Of a DNA stretch of 7,340 bases, positions 1-6,848 are shown in pieces. Positions within the stretch are counted from its first letter, which is position 1. Every line of letters begins with the position of its first letter. Both the position numbers and the translations under genes were made by a program. The DNA comes from Acetofilamentum sp. (GTDB taxonomy: Bacteria > Bacteroidota > Bacteroidia > Bacteroidales > JAFGUD01): contig DYKL01000174.1 of the NCBI GenBank assembly GCA_020722645.1, positions 1 through 7,340 of the forward strand, in the 5' to 3' direction. The notes beneath the pieces were generated by a model. That model ran no database searches. It was not told the origin of the DNA and saw only the letters and a list, made by a program, of their open reading frames with translations.

Positions 1-222
1 AAATTAAATAATTACACCCATTTTTCCAAATTTTTTATGAATAATTTGGGTTAAGCAAGCTCCAAAGCGGCACATACATAATCTTAATAAAAACATCAGA
101 CTATCAGTCGAGTTTAATTTTTTGCAAAAAATAATTATTTTACCCATATTATTGCCTTTTTGGAGCTTTTTATGCTCATTGAAAACAATAATGTGGGTAA
201 ACTTTTTCAGAATAACTGTTTT
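1..222. other. Gene-free, palindrome-rich intergenic region
   Basis: I find no credible gene on either strand here. Plus-strand ATGs open only very short frames, the longest about 30 codons. The stretch is rich in inverted repeats: CCAAATT/AATTTGG (26-32 and 43-49); AAGCTCCAAA/TTTGGAGCTT (57-66 and 159-168); GACT/AGTC (99-102 and 106-109); a 16-base perfect palindrome ATTTTTTGCAAAAAAT (117-132); and a long 16-bp hairpin (139-201), listed separately. It lies downstream of the T9SS cargo gene, so terminator function is the simplest reading. A decayed miniature element is the alternative, but I see no clean terminal repeats or target duplication. Confidence 0.6.
139..201 (-). terminator. Likely terminator hairpin after the T9SS cargo gene
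   Basis: Two 16-base arms, 139-154 and 186-201, are complementary at 15 of 16 positions. The odd pair is 147/193: a G-U wobble in plus-strand RNA and a C-A mismatch in minus-strand RNA. The loop of about 31 bases contains a small inner GAGC/GCTC pairing (163-166 and 174-177). On the minus strand the hairpin begins about 20 bases after the stop codon at 223 and is followed by an A/T-rich tract including six T's (123-118). On the plus strand it is followed by CTTTTT, so it could work in both directions. The long loop is unusual for an intrinsic terminator. Confidence 0.45.
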
Positions 223-879
223 TTAAAGTACAAGAATCTTATAATTAAAAACCTGATTGTCTGAAAATACCTTCAAAACATAAACGCCTTGACTAAAAGA
301 AGATAAATCAATAAAATCATTTGTTAAGGCTTCCTTTTTCAACAAAATGCCACTTGTAGTGTATATTTCAAATTCAGAATCCTGACTTGTATTTTCAATA
401 TTTAAAATTTTATCTGAAAATAAAGGGTTGGGGTAAATTTTTATTTCTTCCTCATTATCATAAATGCTCACCCAACCAAGACAATCACTGTTGTAATCTT
501 TTAGTTTTTCGTGATTACCGGAGCCGGAAGGCATCGAAAATGAAGTGCTCCCACAATAAAATGTTTCCTGATTATAATAATCAATCATATAAAAATTAAC
601 GTTATACGTCTGTGGTATCAGATTGAAAACTGAAACACTCAAATCAAAATAGCAATCTCCGCAATAGCAGTATTCTGCAATTTCAATTTCAAAAACATTT
701 ATCTGATTACCGTCAATTTCGTAATCAACTCTGTGAACCGAACAGCAATTTCTGGTTGCATTTGTATGCCACAATGTTACTGTGTCGGCATCTATGACTG
801 CGTAAAATTCTTCTGTGTTTTGTGAAAATAAAAACGAAAAGAAGAAAGAAAAAGACAAAAGGGCAAATATTTTTTTCAT
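223..879 (-). CDS. Secreted cysteine-containing protein with T9SS type A sorting domain
   Basis: This 218-residue protein begins with a signal peptide (MKK, then a Phe/Leu-rich core to about residue 19, cleavage near SQ20). Residues about 147-218 form a T9SS type A C-terminal sorting domain: IYPNP at 148-152, then the FEIYTTSGILL strand and the LSSFSQGVYVLKV pattern. It should cross the inner membrane by Sec and the outer membrane by the Por machinery, ending at the surface or released. The middle (20-146) is a predicted beta-rich domain with seven cysteines: a CC pair at 45-46, CxCxxC at 71-76, C109 and C133. I cannot assign it a function. An in-frame TTG start at 930 would add 17 residues ahead of MKK, but it overlaps the promoter and displaces the signal peptide, so ATG at 879 is preferred. 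The extreme C-terminus is ILVL, less basic than most such domains. Confidence 0.85.
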   Translation of the reverse strand: MKKIFALLSFSFFFSFLFSQNTEEFYAVIDADTVTLWHTNATRNCCSVHRVDYEIDGNQINVFEIEIAEYCYCGDCYFDLSVSVFNLIPQTYNVNFYMIDYYNQETFYCGSTSFSMPSGSGNHEKLKDYNSDCLGWVSIYDNEEEIKIYPNPLFSDKILNIENTSQDSEFEIYTTSGILLKKEALTNDFIDLSSFSQGVYVLKVFSDNQVFNYKILVL

Positions 880-900
880 TTCAGAAAGGTTTTGTTTTTT

Positions 901-931
901 CAAAATTACAAAAAAACAATAAAAAGTCAAA
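901..931 (-). promoter_or_regulatory. Bacteroidota-type promoter of the T9SS cargo gene
   Basis: On the minus strand TTTG (931-928, -33 box) is followed by 19 bases and then TAATTTTG (908-901), matching the Bacteroidota -7 consensus TAnnTTTG. Both boxes and the spacing fit the known sigma factor preference of this phylum. The transcript would start around 893-897, leaving a leader of about 14-18 bases before ATG at 879. This gives the gene its own transcription unit, separate from tex, and argues against translation starting at 930. Confidence 0.7.
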
Positions 932-956
932 TTTGTTTCCTTTAAAATAAAAAAAC

Positions 957-987
957 AACACTTTTTTGTTTAATAACGAGCATTATT
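957..987 (-). terminator. Weak candidate terminator after tex
   Basis: The 62-base spacer between the tex stop and the next promoter holds two small inverted repeats: AATAA/TTATT (972-976 and 983-987) and AACA/TGTT (957-960 and 967-970). On the minus strand the second is followed by a run of T's (955-949). The stems are short and A/T-rich, so this is a positional inference more than a structural one. Confidence 0.25.
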
Positions 988-992
988 TCGTT

Positions 993-3125
993 CTAATTTG
1001 TCAATCCTTTCATTGAAAGCCCGATTCTGTTTCTATCTTTGTCTATGCTTACAATTTTAACGCTTACTTTTTGATGCACTTTAACAACTTCAGCCGGATT
1101 TGAAACAAATTTGTCGGCAAGTTCTGAAATATGAACCAAACCGTTAGTTTTAATACCAATATCAACAAAAGCACCGAAATTTGTAACGTTTTTAATAATA
1201 CCCTGCAAAATCATTCCTTCATACAAATCATCAATGGTACGGATATTTTCGTCGAAAATTACACCCTCAAATTTCTGACGCGGGTCTCGTCCGGGTTTTG
1301 CAAGCTCCTGTATTATATCGGTAAGAGTTTCTTTACCAATGCTTTCGCTTATATAATTTTCAATTTTTATTTGCTTATGCAATGATTTTTCTTTAATCAA
1401 AGTAGCTACATCAACATTCAGGTCTTTTGCTATTTTTTCTACAACTTTGTATGATTCAGGGTGAACAGCCGAAGCATCAAGCGGATTATCGCCATCTGTA
1501 ATTCTTAAAAAACCGGCAGATTGTTCAAAAGCCTTTGGTCCCATCAGTTTTACTTTTTTCAATTCATTACGATTGTTAATCCTCCCTTTTTCTTTTCTGA
1601 ATTCAAGAATATTTTCGGCTAATTTTGGTCCCAAACCTGAAATATAATTCAATAAATATTTTGAAGCCGTGTTAACATCAACTCCCACAAGATTTACGCA
1701 ACTTTCGACAGTCATATCCAAACTCTTTTTAAGTTTACTCTGGTCAACATCGTGCTGGTACTGCCCTACTCCGATTGATTTCGGGTCAATTTTTACTAAT
1801 TCGGACAATGGGTCAATAAGCCTTCTGCCAATCGAAACAGCTCCACGAACCGTAACATCATAATCCGGAAATTCTTCTCTTGCGGTTTTTGATGCAGAAT
1901 AAATAGAAGCACCGCTTTCATCAACGATATATACATTCAAATCACGGTTAAATCTGATTTTTTTTATGAATTTTTCGGTTTCAAAACTTGCAGTTCCGTT
2001 TCCGATTGCAATAACGTCAATTTTGTATTGTTCGGCAAGTGTATCAATTGTTTTGATAGCTTTAATCATATCTTCTTTTTCACCAAAAGGATATATGGTA
2101 ACATTAAAAAGCAAATTAGACTGTTCGTCAAGAGTTACGACTTTACAACCGGTTCTGAAACCCGGGTCAATTGCCATTACACGTTTTTTACCTAATGGTG
2201 GAGATAAAAGCAAGTTTCTGAGATTTTCGACAAAAACTTTTATAGCCTCTTCGTCAGCTTTTTCTTTGGCTATACTTTTATATTCATTTTCAATTGAAGG
2301 TTTCAGCAATCTTGAATAGCCTTCTTCAACAGCAATTTCTACCTGTTTAGAGCATTCATTATTGCCTTTGACAAATAATCTGTTGAGTTTTTCAAGAGCC
2401 GTTTCTTTATCAGCAGAAACATCAACACGGATAATTTTTTCATTTTCAGCTCTTAAAATAGCAAGGATTCTGTGAGAAGGCATTTTTCTGAGGTCTTCGT
2501 TCCAGTCGAAATAATCTTTATATTTTGCACCTTCTTCTTCTTTGCCTTTAACTAATTTTGTTGATAAAACAGCTTTTTTGGAGAACAAATCCCTGATAAT
2601 ATTTCTGGCTAAAGTATCTTCGTTAACTTTTTCTGCAATAATATCTCTTGCACCTTGCAAAGCATCATCAACTGAAGGAACCTGTTCGTTGAGATAAGTT
2701 TCTGCAGTTAAATGCAAATCAATATTTTTTTGGATGAGTATTGCATCAGCCAACGGTTCCAATCCGTTTTCCTTTGCTTTTGTCGCTCTTGTTTTCTTTT
2801 TTTCTTTATATGGAAGATAAATGTCTTCGAGTTCGATAAGTGTTTCTGCCTGTTCGATTTTTGCTTTTAATTCGGGTGTTAGCTTTTCTTTTTCTTCAAG
2901 GGTTTTCAGAATAAAATCTCTTCTTTCGTCAAGTTCAATAAACTTGTTCATTTCGGTCTGAATGGCTGCAATCTGTACTTCATCAAGGCTTCCTGTCATT
3001 TCTTTTCGGTAACGGCTTATAAATGGAATTGTAGCCCCATATTGAAGCAAACCTATCGTATTTTCGACTTGTTTTGGTTTTATACCTAGAAACAAAGCAA
3101 TTTTTTCGTAATATTTCGGGTTCAT
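993..3125 (-). CDS. tex: Tex/YhgF-family nucleic-acid-binding transcription accessory protein
   Basis: A 710-residue cytoplasmic protein with the full Tex architecture. The N-terminal helical region (1 to about 190) carries GATIPFISRYRKE at 30-42 and the charged YLPYKEKKKTRATKAKENGLEPLA segment near 103-126. A YqgF/RNase H-like domain follows, with AIDPG at 318-322, AIGNGTAS at 373-380 and DESGAS at 402-407. Helix-hairpin-helix motifs lie near 482-545. The C-terminal S1 RNA-binding domain covers about 636-706, with the GAFVDIG and GLVHISEL signatures. Tex proteins bind single-stranded RNA or DNA and have been linked to transcription elongation, toxin gene expression and stress tolerance; the exact activity in this phylum is not settled. 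It is slightly shorter than the proteobacterial members (about 770-785), mainly because it stops just after S1. The ATG at 3125 gives the normal family N-terminus. No TAnnTTTG box is obvious upstream. Confidence 0.95.
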   Translation of the reverse strand: MNPKYYEKIALFLGIKPKQVENTIGLLQYGATIPFISRYRKEMTGSLDEVQIAAIQTEMNKFIELDERRDFILKTLEEKEKLTPELKAKIEQAETLIELEDIYLPYKEKKKTRATKAKENGLEPLADAILIQKNIDLHLTAETYLNEQVPSVDDALQGARDIIAEKVNEDTLARNIIRDLFSKKAVLSTKLVKGKEEEGAKYKDYFDWNEDLRKMPSHRILAILRAENEKIIRVDVSADKETALEKLNRLFVKGNNECSKQVEIAVEEGYSRLLKPSIENEYKSIAKEKADEEAIKVFVENLRNLLLSPPLGKKRVMAIDPGFRTGCKVVTLDEQSNLLFNVTIYPFGEKEDMIKAIKTIDTLAEQYKIDVIAIGNGTASFETEKFIKKIRFNRDLNVYIVDESGASIYSASKTAREEFPDYDVTVRGAVSIGRRLIDPLSELVKIDPKSIGVGQYQHDVDQSKLKKSLDMTVESCVNLVGVDVNTASKYLLNYISGLGPKLAENILEFRKEKGRINNRNELKKVKLMGPKAFEQSAGFLRITDGDNPLDASAVHPESYKVVEKIAKDLNVDVATLIKEKSLHKQIKIENYISESIGKETLTDIIQELAKPGRDPRQKFEGVIFDENIRTIDDLYEGMILQGIIKNVTNFGAFVDIGIKTNGLVHISELADKFVSNPAEVVKVHQKVSVKIVSIDKDRNRIGLSMKGLTN

Positions 3126-3129
3126 ATAG

Positions 3130-3164
3130 TTGAATGTTTTTAGTTTTTAGTTGTTAGTTGATAA
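3130..3164. repeat. Degenerate 7-base tandem repeat upstream of tex
   Basis: Read on the plus strand in 7-base steps, the units are TTGAATG, TTTTTAG, TTTTTAG, TTGTTAG and TTGATAA. The middle three (3137-3157) share TTnTTAG, and the outer two are diverged. On the coding strand this appears as CTAACAA CTAAAAA CTAAAAA directly ahead of the tex ATG, so it forms the 5' leader. No Shine-Dalgarno sequence is visible in it. An A-rich leader is a normal setting for translation initiation in Bacteroidota, so the period may be neutral slippage. Confidence 0.55.
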
Positions 3165-3188
3165 TGCGAATTAAGGGGTGAAGTTTAA

Positions 3189-3251
3189 CTGGTAGGTGGA
3201 AAATACCTACCAGAGGCAAATTTGCCTCAATCATGTGTTTTTCACCTGATT
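3189..3251. repeat. Three adjacent inverted repeats in the rhomboid-tex spacer
   Basis: Three potential hairpins stand end to end. The first is CTGGTAGGT (3189-3197) with ACCTACCAG (3205-3213), a perfect 9-bp stem with a 7-base loop. The second is the perfect 16-base palindrome GAGGCAAA/TTTGCCTC (3213-3228), which shares G3213 with the first. The third is AATCAtGTG (3229-3237) with CACcTGATT (3243-3251), 8 of 9 pairs around a TTTTT loop. They fill most of the middle of a 177-base gap between two co-oriented genes. They may end the upstream operon, but no strong T-tract follows on the minus strand. A REP-like dispersed element or a structured RNA is the alternative. Confidence 0.7.
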
Positions 3252-3302
3252 TAAAACAGTATGTTTCAAGTTGAAAGTTTATCAATTCTGCCTTAGCTTG
3301 GT

Positions 3303-3950
3303 TTATATTTTAATTAAAATTTGTTCAAAAAATAAAAGCAATAATTGAGGTTTGATAATTATCGGAAATACAAAACCGAATACAGCACCCCAAAAGTGTG
3401 CATTATGTCCAATGTTGTCCATTTGTTTTTTAGCCATATATGCTGAATAAATCAGATACAAAATTCCAAAAATCCACGCAGTAATGGGAATAGGAATGAA
3501 AAACAGATATAATTTACTGTTGGGCATAAATAAAATTGCGGCAAACAACACCGCAGAAACAGCACCTGAAGCCCCTACTGCATTGTAGTAAGAATGATTT
3601 TTGTGGATTATCAAATCGTGGATTGTAGAAACACCAATTGCAACAATATAAAACAAAACGTACATTAACCCCCCAAATCTCGGAAAAATCATACCAAAAA
3701 CCTGTTCTACAACACCGCCGAAAAAATATAAAGTCAGCATATTAAAAAACAAATGCATCCAATTTGCGTGGATAAACCCATAAGAAATCATTCTGTAATA
3801 TTCTTTGTACTTCACAACCGACAAACCGTTGAATAAATATTTTTCAAACCATTCCGGTCGTCTTATAGAATCTATACTTCTTACTTGTTCAGGGAAAGCA
3901 ATAATTGAAGTTATTGAAGTTATTGCTATTATTACATAAGTTAAAATCAT
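3303..3950 (-). CDS. Rhomboid-family intramembrane serine protease
   Basis: A 215-residue inner-membrane protein with about six hydrophobic segments, the minimal bacterial rhomboid core. The catalytic serine is S128 in GASGAVS (126-132). The catalytic histidine is H185 in GHNAHFWGAVFGF (181-193). The oxyanion-hole residues equivalent to GlpG H150 and N154 are H66 and N70, in HANWMHLFFN (61-70). The GGVVEQ turn after the second helix is also typical. With the dyad and oxyanion residues intact it should be an active protease that cuts transmembrane segments of other membrane proteins; its substrate cannot be predicted. A hydrophobic N-terminal segment (1-19) precedes a soluble loop. Its ATG lies 2 bases after the gatE stop (TAATTATG on the coding strand), so it is probably translationally coupled and is the last gene of the operon. 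Confidence 0.93.
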   Translation of the reverse strand: MILTYVIIAITSITSIIAFPEQVRSIDSIRRPEWFEKYLFNGLSVVKYKEYYRMISYGFIHANWMHLFFNMLTLYFFGGVVEQVFGMIFPRFGGLMYVLFYIVAIGVSTIHDLIIHKNHSYYNAVGASGAVSAVLFAAILFMPNSKLYLFFIPIPITAWIFGILYLIYSAYMAKKQMDNIGHNAHFWGAVFGFVFPIIIKPQLLLLFFEQILIKI

Positions 3951-3952
3951 AA

Positions 3953-5929
3953 TTACAGATTTCTGTTTAAAACTTCCTTGTATAATTCATCCATTTTAAT
4001 ATTTCCCAATGCCATTGAGTGCATTTGTCCCATTACCCATTTTGGTAAATCATCATTATTATTTTTCTTGTTGATTTCCTTGAATTTTTCAATCAGAAAT
4101 TCAATCGGTGCAAATAATTCATCTTTTGAACGTTTTTTGAATTTGATTAAATTTAGAACAGATTGAAACTCCATATTCGGATTTTTATACATTATCGGTA
4201 ACATTATTTTAGCAATGGTAGGTTCAATGTTGTTAGAAATCAAAAATTTAAACATACCGTAAATGCTGTTATATTCAAATTCATGGTGTTTAGTATGTTT
4301 TCCTTCAATATTTTTGAGATAGTGACCGAAAAATGAGCAGACAAATTTTGGTTTAATTCCAAGTTCTATTATTTTTTCAATAATATCATTCAGATTGTTT
4401 CTTAAAATGTAGTAATAAGTGTCTTGCGGAGCTTCCCAATTTTGTAATTGTTTAAATCTTTGAGCAATATCAAGCGGAAGATTTTGTTTAAGTTTTTCTA
4501 TGTATGAATTTTCAAGCGGAATAGGAGCAGAATCAGTATCAGGATACATTCTGTCGGCACCGGGTAGAACTCTCTCGAAAACAGTAGTTCCATCTCTGAA
4601 AGATTTTCTTGTTTCACCGGGGATGCCTTCAAAAGCCATTATACATCGTTCTTCAATAGTTTCCAAAGCTGTCTTGACATCTTCCGGCTCTGCCCAGAAA
4701 AGAATTTGAGCATCATTTTCCGAAGCATTTAATTTTTTAGCAATCTCGATGAAATCATCAGAATAATTATCATAGGGAGCTTGAAATTCTTCTGAATGAA
4801 TCATATTCGGGTGTTCCAAACAAGCTATAACTTTCAATCTTCCTTTAATTTCATCAGCAAAACAATAATCCGGTTGTGTAAAATGAGACAAAGCCCCTTT
4901 AAAATCAGGCAAATTGACTGCAAAAAGCTTAAATTTTTCTTTGTTTTTAGCAATTGGTTCGTAGTTGAATTCAAAATCTCTGTAATCAAGTTCGATGTAT
5001 GAAATTTTCCAATCTTTATGTTTTGGAATTTTAGCGAGTAATTTTTCACGCATATTCAAAAGTGAGTATTGCCTGAAAGCTTCGATATGAGAAAGTTCAG
5101 GAATGTCTTTTATATAAGAAACGCCTTTAATTTCAACACGTGAACCACCACGACAGCTTACATTTACATCTTCGCGTCCACTACCGGAGCCAATTCTGAC
5201 TTTTCCTGTAGAACGATTCAGAAATCTTATAACCTGAGCGGCTTCGGCAAGCTCATCAGGAGTAAGCATTTCAGGATAGGTAACAGTTTCAATTAAAGGC
5301 ATACCAAGCCTGTCTGTTTTATAAACTCTTTCGTGTCCAATATCAGAAATTTCACGGCAAGAATCTTCTTCAATGCTAAGCTGAATTAATCTGACATTTT
5401 TATTTTTCAGCGGAATTTGACCTTCAACTCCCAAAATAGCAGTTCTTTGAAAACCAGTCGGTATGCTTCCGTCAAGGTATTGTTTACGAGTGATATGCAC
5501 TTCGCCGACAATGTTTAATTTTGACAACAAAGAAATTTCGAGAGCAATTTCAAGGGCTTGTCTGTTAAGCGGAAAAGGCGGAGTATCGTCAATTTCATAA
5601 GTACAGGTAGTATCGTTGTGGATGCGATAAAAAATTGTTTTTCTGGTTTTAAATTCCATCAATGCAGTACCGTCATATTCACCAAGTTCGCTCAGAGTTG
5701 GACGCATATGTCGGATAATTTCGGCGTCAAAATCATAGCTTTTATGATAAATACCGGCAGGACAATTACAGAACAATTTTTTGTCGGTTTTTAATTGCTG
5801 ATGAACTTCTAAACCGGACTTGAAACCAATTCTTTTGTAATCGTCAACAGTAGCATCTTTGCGATTTACATAACCGATTTCTTTTTTTGTTTTTTCGTAG
5901 TTGTTTTTTGCATCAAATTTTTGAGACAT
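3953..5929 (-). CDS. gatE: Archaeal-type Glu-tRNA(Gln) amidotransferase subunit E
   Basis: In the known GatDE enzyme, GatE binds Glu-tRNA(Gln) and activates its glutamyl group with ATP, while GatD supplies ammonia from an amide donor to form Gln-tRNA(Gln). This 658-residue protein shows the GatB/E catalytic cradle: GLEVHQQL (39-46, with metal-site-like E41 and H43), LFCNCP (52-57), MRPTLSELGEYD (75-86), GFQRTAIL (159-166), GMPLIE (209-214) and GREDVNVS (251-258). GatE rather than GatB is indicated by an AspRS-like (GAD) insertion at about 305-430 and by the block GIPGETRK...DGTTVFERVLPGADRMYPDTD (435-466). A YqeY-like tail follows at about 515-655, ending MGQM...LGNIKMDEL. It is slightly longer than archaeal GatE (roughly 620-635), mostly through an N-terminal extension of about 30 residues. 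The frame is intact. No GatD, GatA or GatC lies in the window. The start is 26 bases after the upstream stop. Confidence 0.92.
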   Translation of the reverse strand: MSQKFDAKNNYEKTKKEIGYVNRKDATVDDYKRIGFKSGLEVHQQLKTDKKLFCNCPAGIYHKSYDFDAEIIRHMRPTLSELGEYDGTALMEFKTRKTIFYRIHNDTTCTYEIDDTPPFPLNRQALEIALEISLLSKLNIVGEVHITRKQYLDGSIPTGFQRTAILGVEGQIPLKNKNVRLIQLSIEEDSCREISDIGHERVYKTDRLGMPLIETVTYPEMLTPDELAEAAQVIRFLNRSTGKVRIGSGSGREDVNVSCRGGSRVEIKGVSYIKDIPELSHIEAFRQYSLLNMREKLLAKIPKHKDWKISYIELDYRDFEFNYEPIAKNKEKFKLFAVNLPDFKGALSHFTQPDYCFADEIKGRLKVIACLEHPNMIHSEEFQAPYDNYSDDFIEIAKKLNASENDAQILFWAEPEDVKTALETIEERCIMAFEGIPGETRKSFRDGTTVFERVLPGADRMYPDTDSAPIPLENSYIEKLKQNLPLDIAQRFKQLQNWEAPQDTYYYILRNNLNDIIEKIIELGIKPKFVCSFFGHYLKNIEGKHTKHHEFEYNSIYGMFKFLISNNIEPTIAKIMLPIMYKNPNMEFQSVLNLIKFKKRSKDELFAPIEFLIEKFKEINKKNNNDDLPKWVMGQMHSMALGNIKMDELYKEVLNRNL

Positions 5930-5955
5930 TATTTGAATTTTTGATAAGTTTGTTA

Positions 5956-6840
5956 TTATTTTTTTGAATAAACAGGTTTGATTGTATATCCTTCTTTTTT
6001 TAATAAATTCAAAACGCCGTTTTCTCCGGGCAAATGAGCAGCACCGACAGCAATAAATGCAGTTTTTTTCGAAATAATCGCTTTAATTTTACCTATCCAG
6101 TCTATATTTCTTTTTATCAGAAAATTTTGCATAAAAATATCATTTTCGACTTCGACTTCCATTTGCAGCATTGAGTTCATGTCTTGATTTTTGTAATATG
6201 TCAAAGTTTTGTTGTATTCTTTCAGAATATTTGTTTGTTGAGGTTTTTCAAAATCGTACAAAAATAATTTAATCTGGTCTTCGATTGATATACTGTCAAC
6301 CAGACCAAGCTGAAATTCCATTTCTTCGAGGCTGATAACTTTCATTTTATTTTTATGAGCCAAATCGGTTAAGTATTGTTCATAAATAATTTTTTTTCCT
6401 TCAATTACTTCGTTGATAATCAAAGAATAGGCAAAAAACGGTTTGTATATCTGAGCAATTTTGTATGTATTGTTGCTTATCTGAAGTGAATCAATCAAAT
6501 AATCATTTAAAATTTCATATTCCTGAGGTGTTAAAAAATCAGATAATTGTTTTTTGTCAGGTAGTTTTAGTTTGGGTAATAATGAAAATTGCTGAGCAAT
6601 GCTCATTTCTATGTCAGTTTCCAAAACAAGTACGTCACATTTGTTAAATTCAGCAATCCATTCGTCGTAAAAAAAGAAATCATTTTCGGGTATCAAATGG
6701 ATTGTTCCGTATATAAAAGAAGGATTTTCAAGACCATTCCCCGAAATCTCCCATAAAAGAGAATTTTCTTGCTTAATCTGAGCATTTAAAAAAAATGCAA
6801 AAAAAACGAGGTAAAAAAAAAGAATATATTTTTTCATCAT
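5956..6840 (-). CDS. TraB/GumN-family secreted protein (Tiki-like fold)
   Basis: A 294-residue protein with a signal peptide (MMKKYILFFYLVFFAFFLNA, cleavage near A20), so it is probably periplasmic or surface exposed. The family signatures are in order: SFIYGTIHL (41-49) with the first GxxH histidine H48; VLETDI (72-77) with E74; the helical stretch ending EQYLTDLA...VISLEEMEFQL (154-178); RNIDW (244-248); and the second GxxH in AVGAAHLPGENGVL (264-277) with H269. The two GxxH motifs and glutamates are the residues that make up the metal-dependent protease site in the related Tiki proteins. Protease activity is therefore plausible, but it is not established for most bacterial members. The coding sequence begins with two ATGs (6840 and 6837); either could be used. 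It starts 8 bases after the SPOR gene stop. Confidence 0.9.
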   Translation of the reverse strand: MMKKYILFFYLVFFAFFLNAQIKQENSLLWEISGNGLENPSFIYGTIHLIPENDFFFYDEWIAEFNKCDVLVLETDIEMSIAQQFSLLPKLKLPDKKQLSDFLTPQEYEILNDYLIDSLQISNNTYKIAQIYKPFFAYSLIINEVIEGKKIIYEQYLTDLAHKNKMKVISLEEMEFQLGLVDSISIEDQIKLFLYDFEKPQQTNILKEYNKTLTYYKNQDMNSMLQMEVEVENDIFMQNFLIKRNIDWIGKIKAIISKKTAFIAVGAAHLPGENGVLNLLKKEGYTIKPVYSKK

Positions 6841-6848
6841 TAAAAGTT

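Noticed and set aside
172..264. Plus-strand small ORF of about 30 codons beginning MLIENNNV
   Set aside because: It runs through the terminator hairpin into the end of the convergent gene and looks like chance in A/T-rich DNA.
387..599. Plus-strand frame opposite the T9SS cargo gene
   Set aside because: It is antisense to a gene with a signal peptide, sorting domain and promoter, and has no supporting features of its own.
880..930. Extended N-terminus of the T9SS cargo protein starting at 930
   Set aside because: It uses TTG, pushes the signal peptide 17 residues inward and overlaps the promoter at 901-931. The ATG at 879 gives a normal MKK signal peptide.
1131..2319. Plus-strand open frames inside tex (1131-1385, 1669-1863, 1966-2319)
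   Set aside because: They are antisense to a full-length conserved gene and show no recognisable domains or signals.
3130..3251. CRISPR-like array in the rhomboid-tex spacer
   Set aside because: The repeats are palindromes and a 7-base tandem repeat, with no regularly spaced direct repeats or spacers.
3126..3302. Consensus promoter for tex
   Set aside because: I looked for TAnnTTTG with TTTG about 19 bases upstream on the minus strand and found no convincing pair.
3978..5794. Open frames inside gatE: plus strand (3978-4166, 4500-4709, 4796-5002, 5558-5794) and a second minus-strand frame (4834-5049)
   Set aside because: All overlap the clearly conserved GatE frame. Their translations look like frame shadows, and none has family motifs.
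3953..5929. Annotation as bacterial GatB
   Set aside because: The length, the AspRS-like insertion and the PGETRK...RMYPDTD block fit GatE. GatB is about 475-500 residues and lacks the insertion.
6465..6647. Plus-strand frame opposite the TraB/GumN gene
   Set aside because: It is short and lies wholly within a conserved gene on the other strand.
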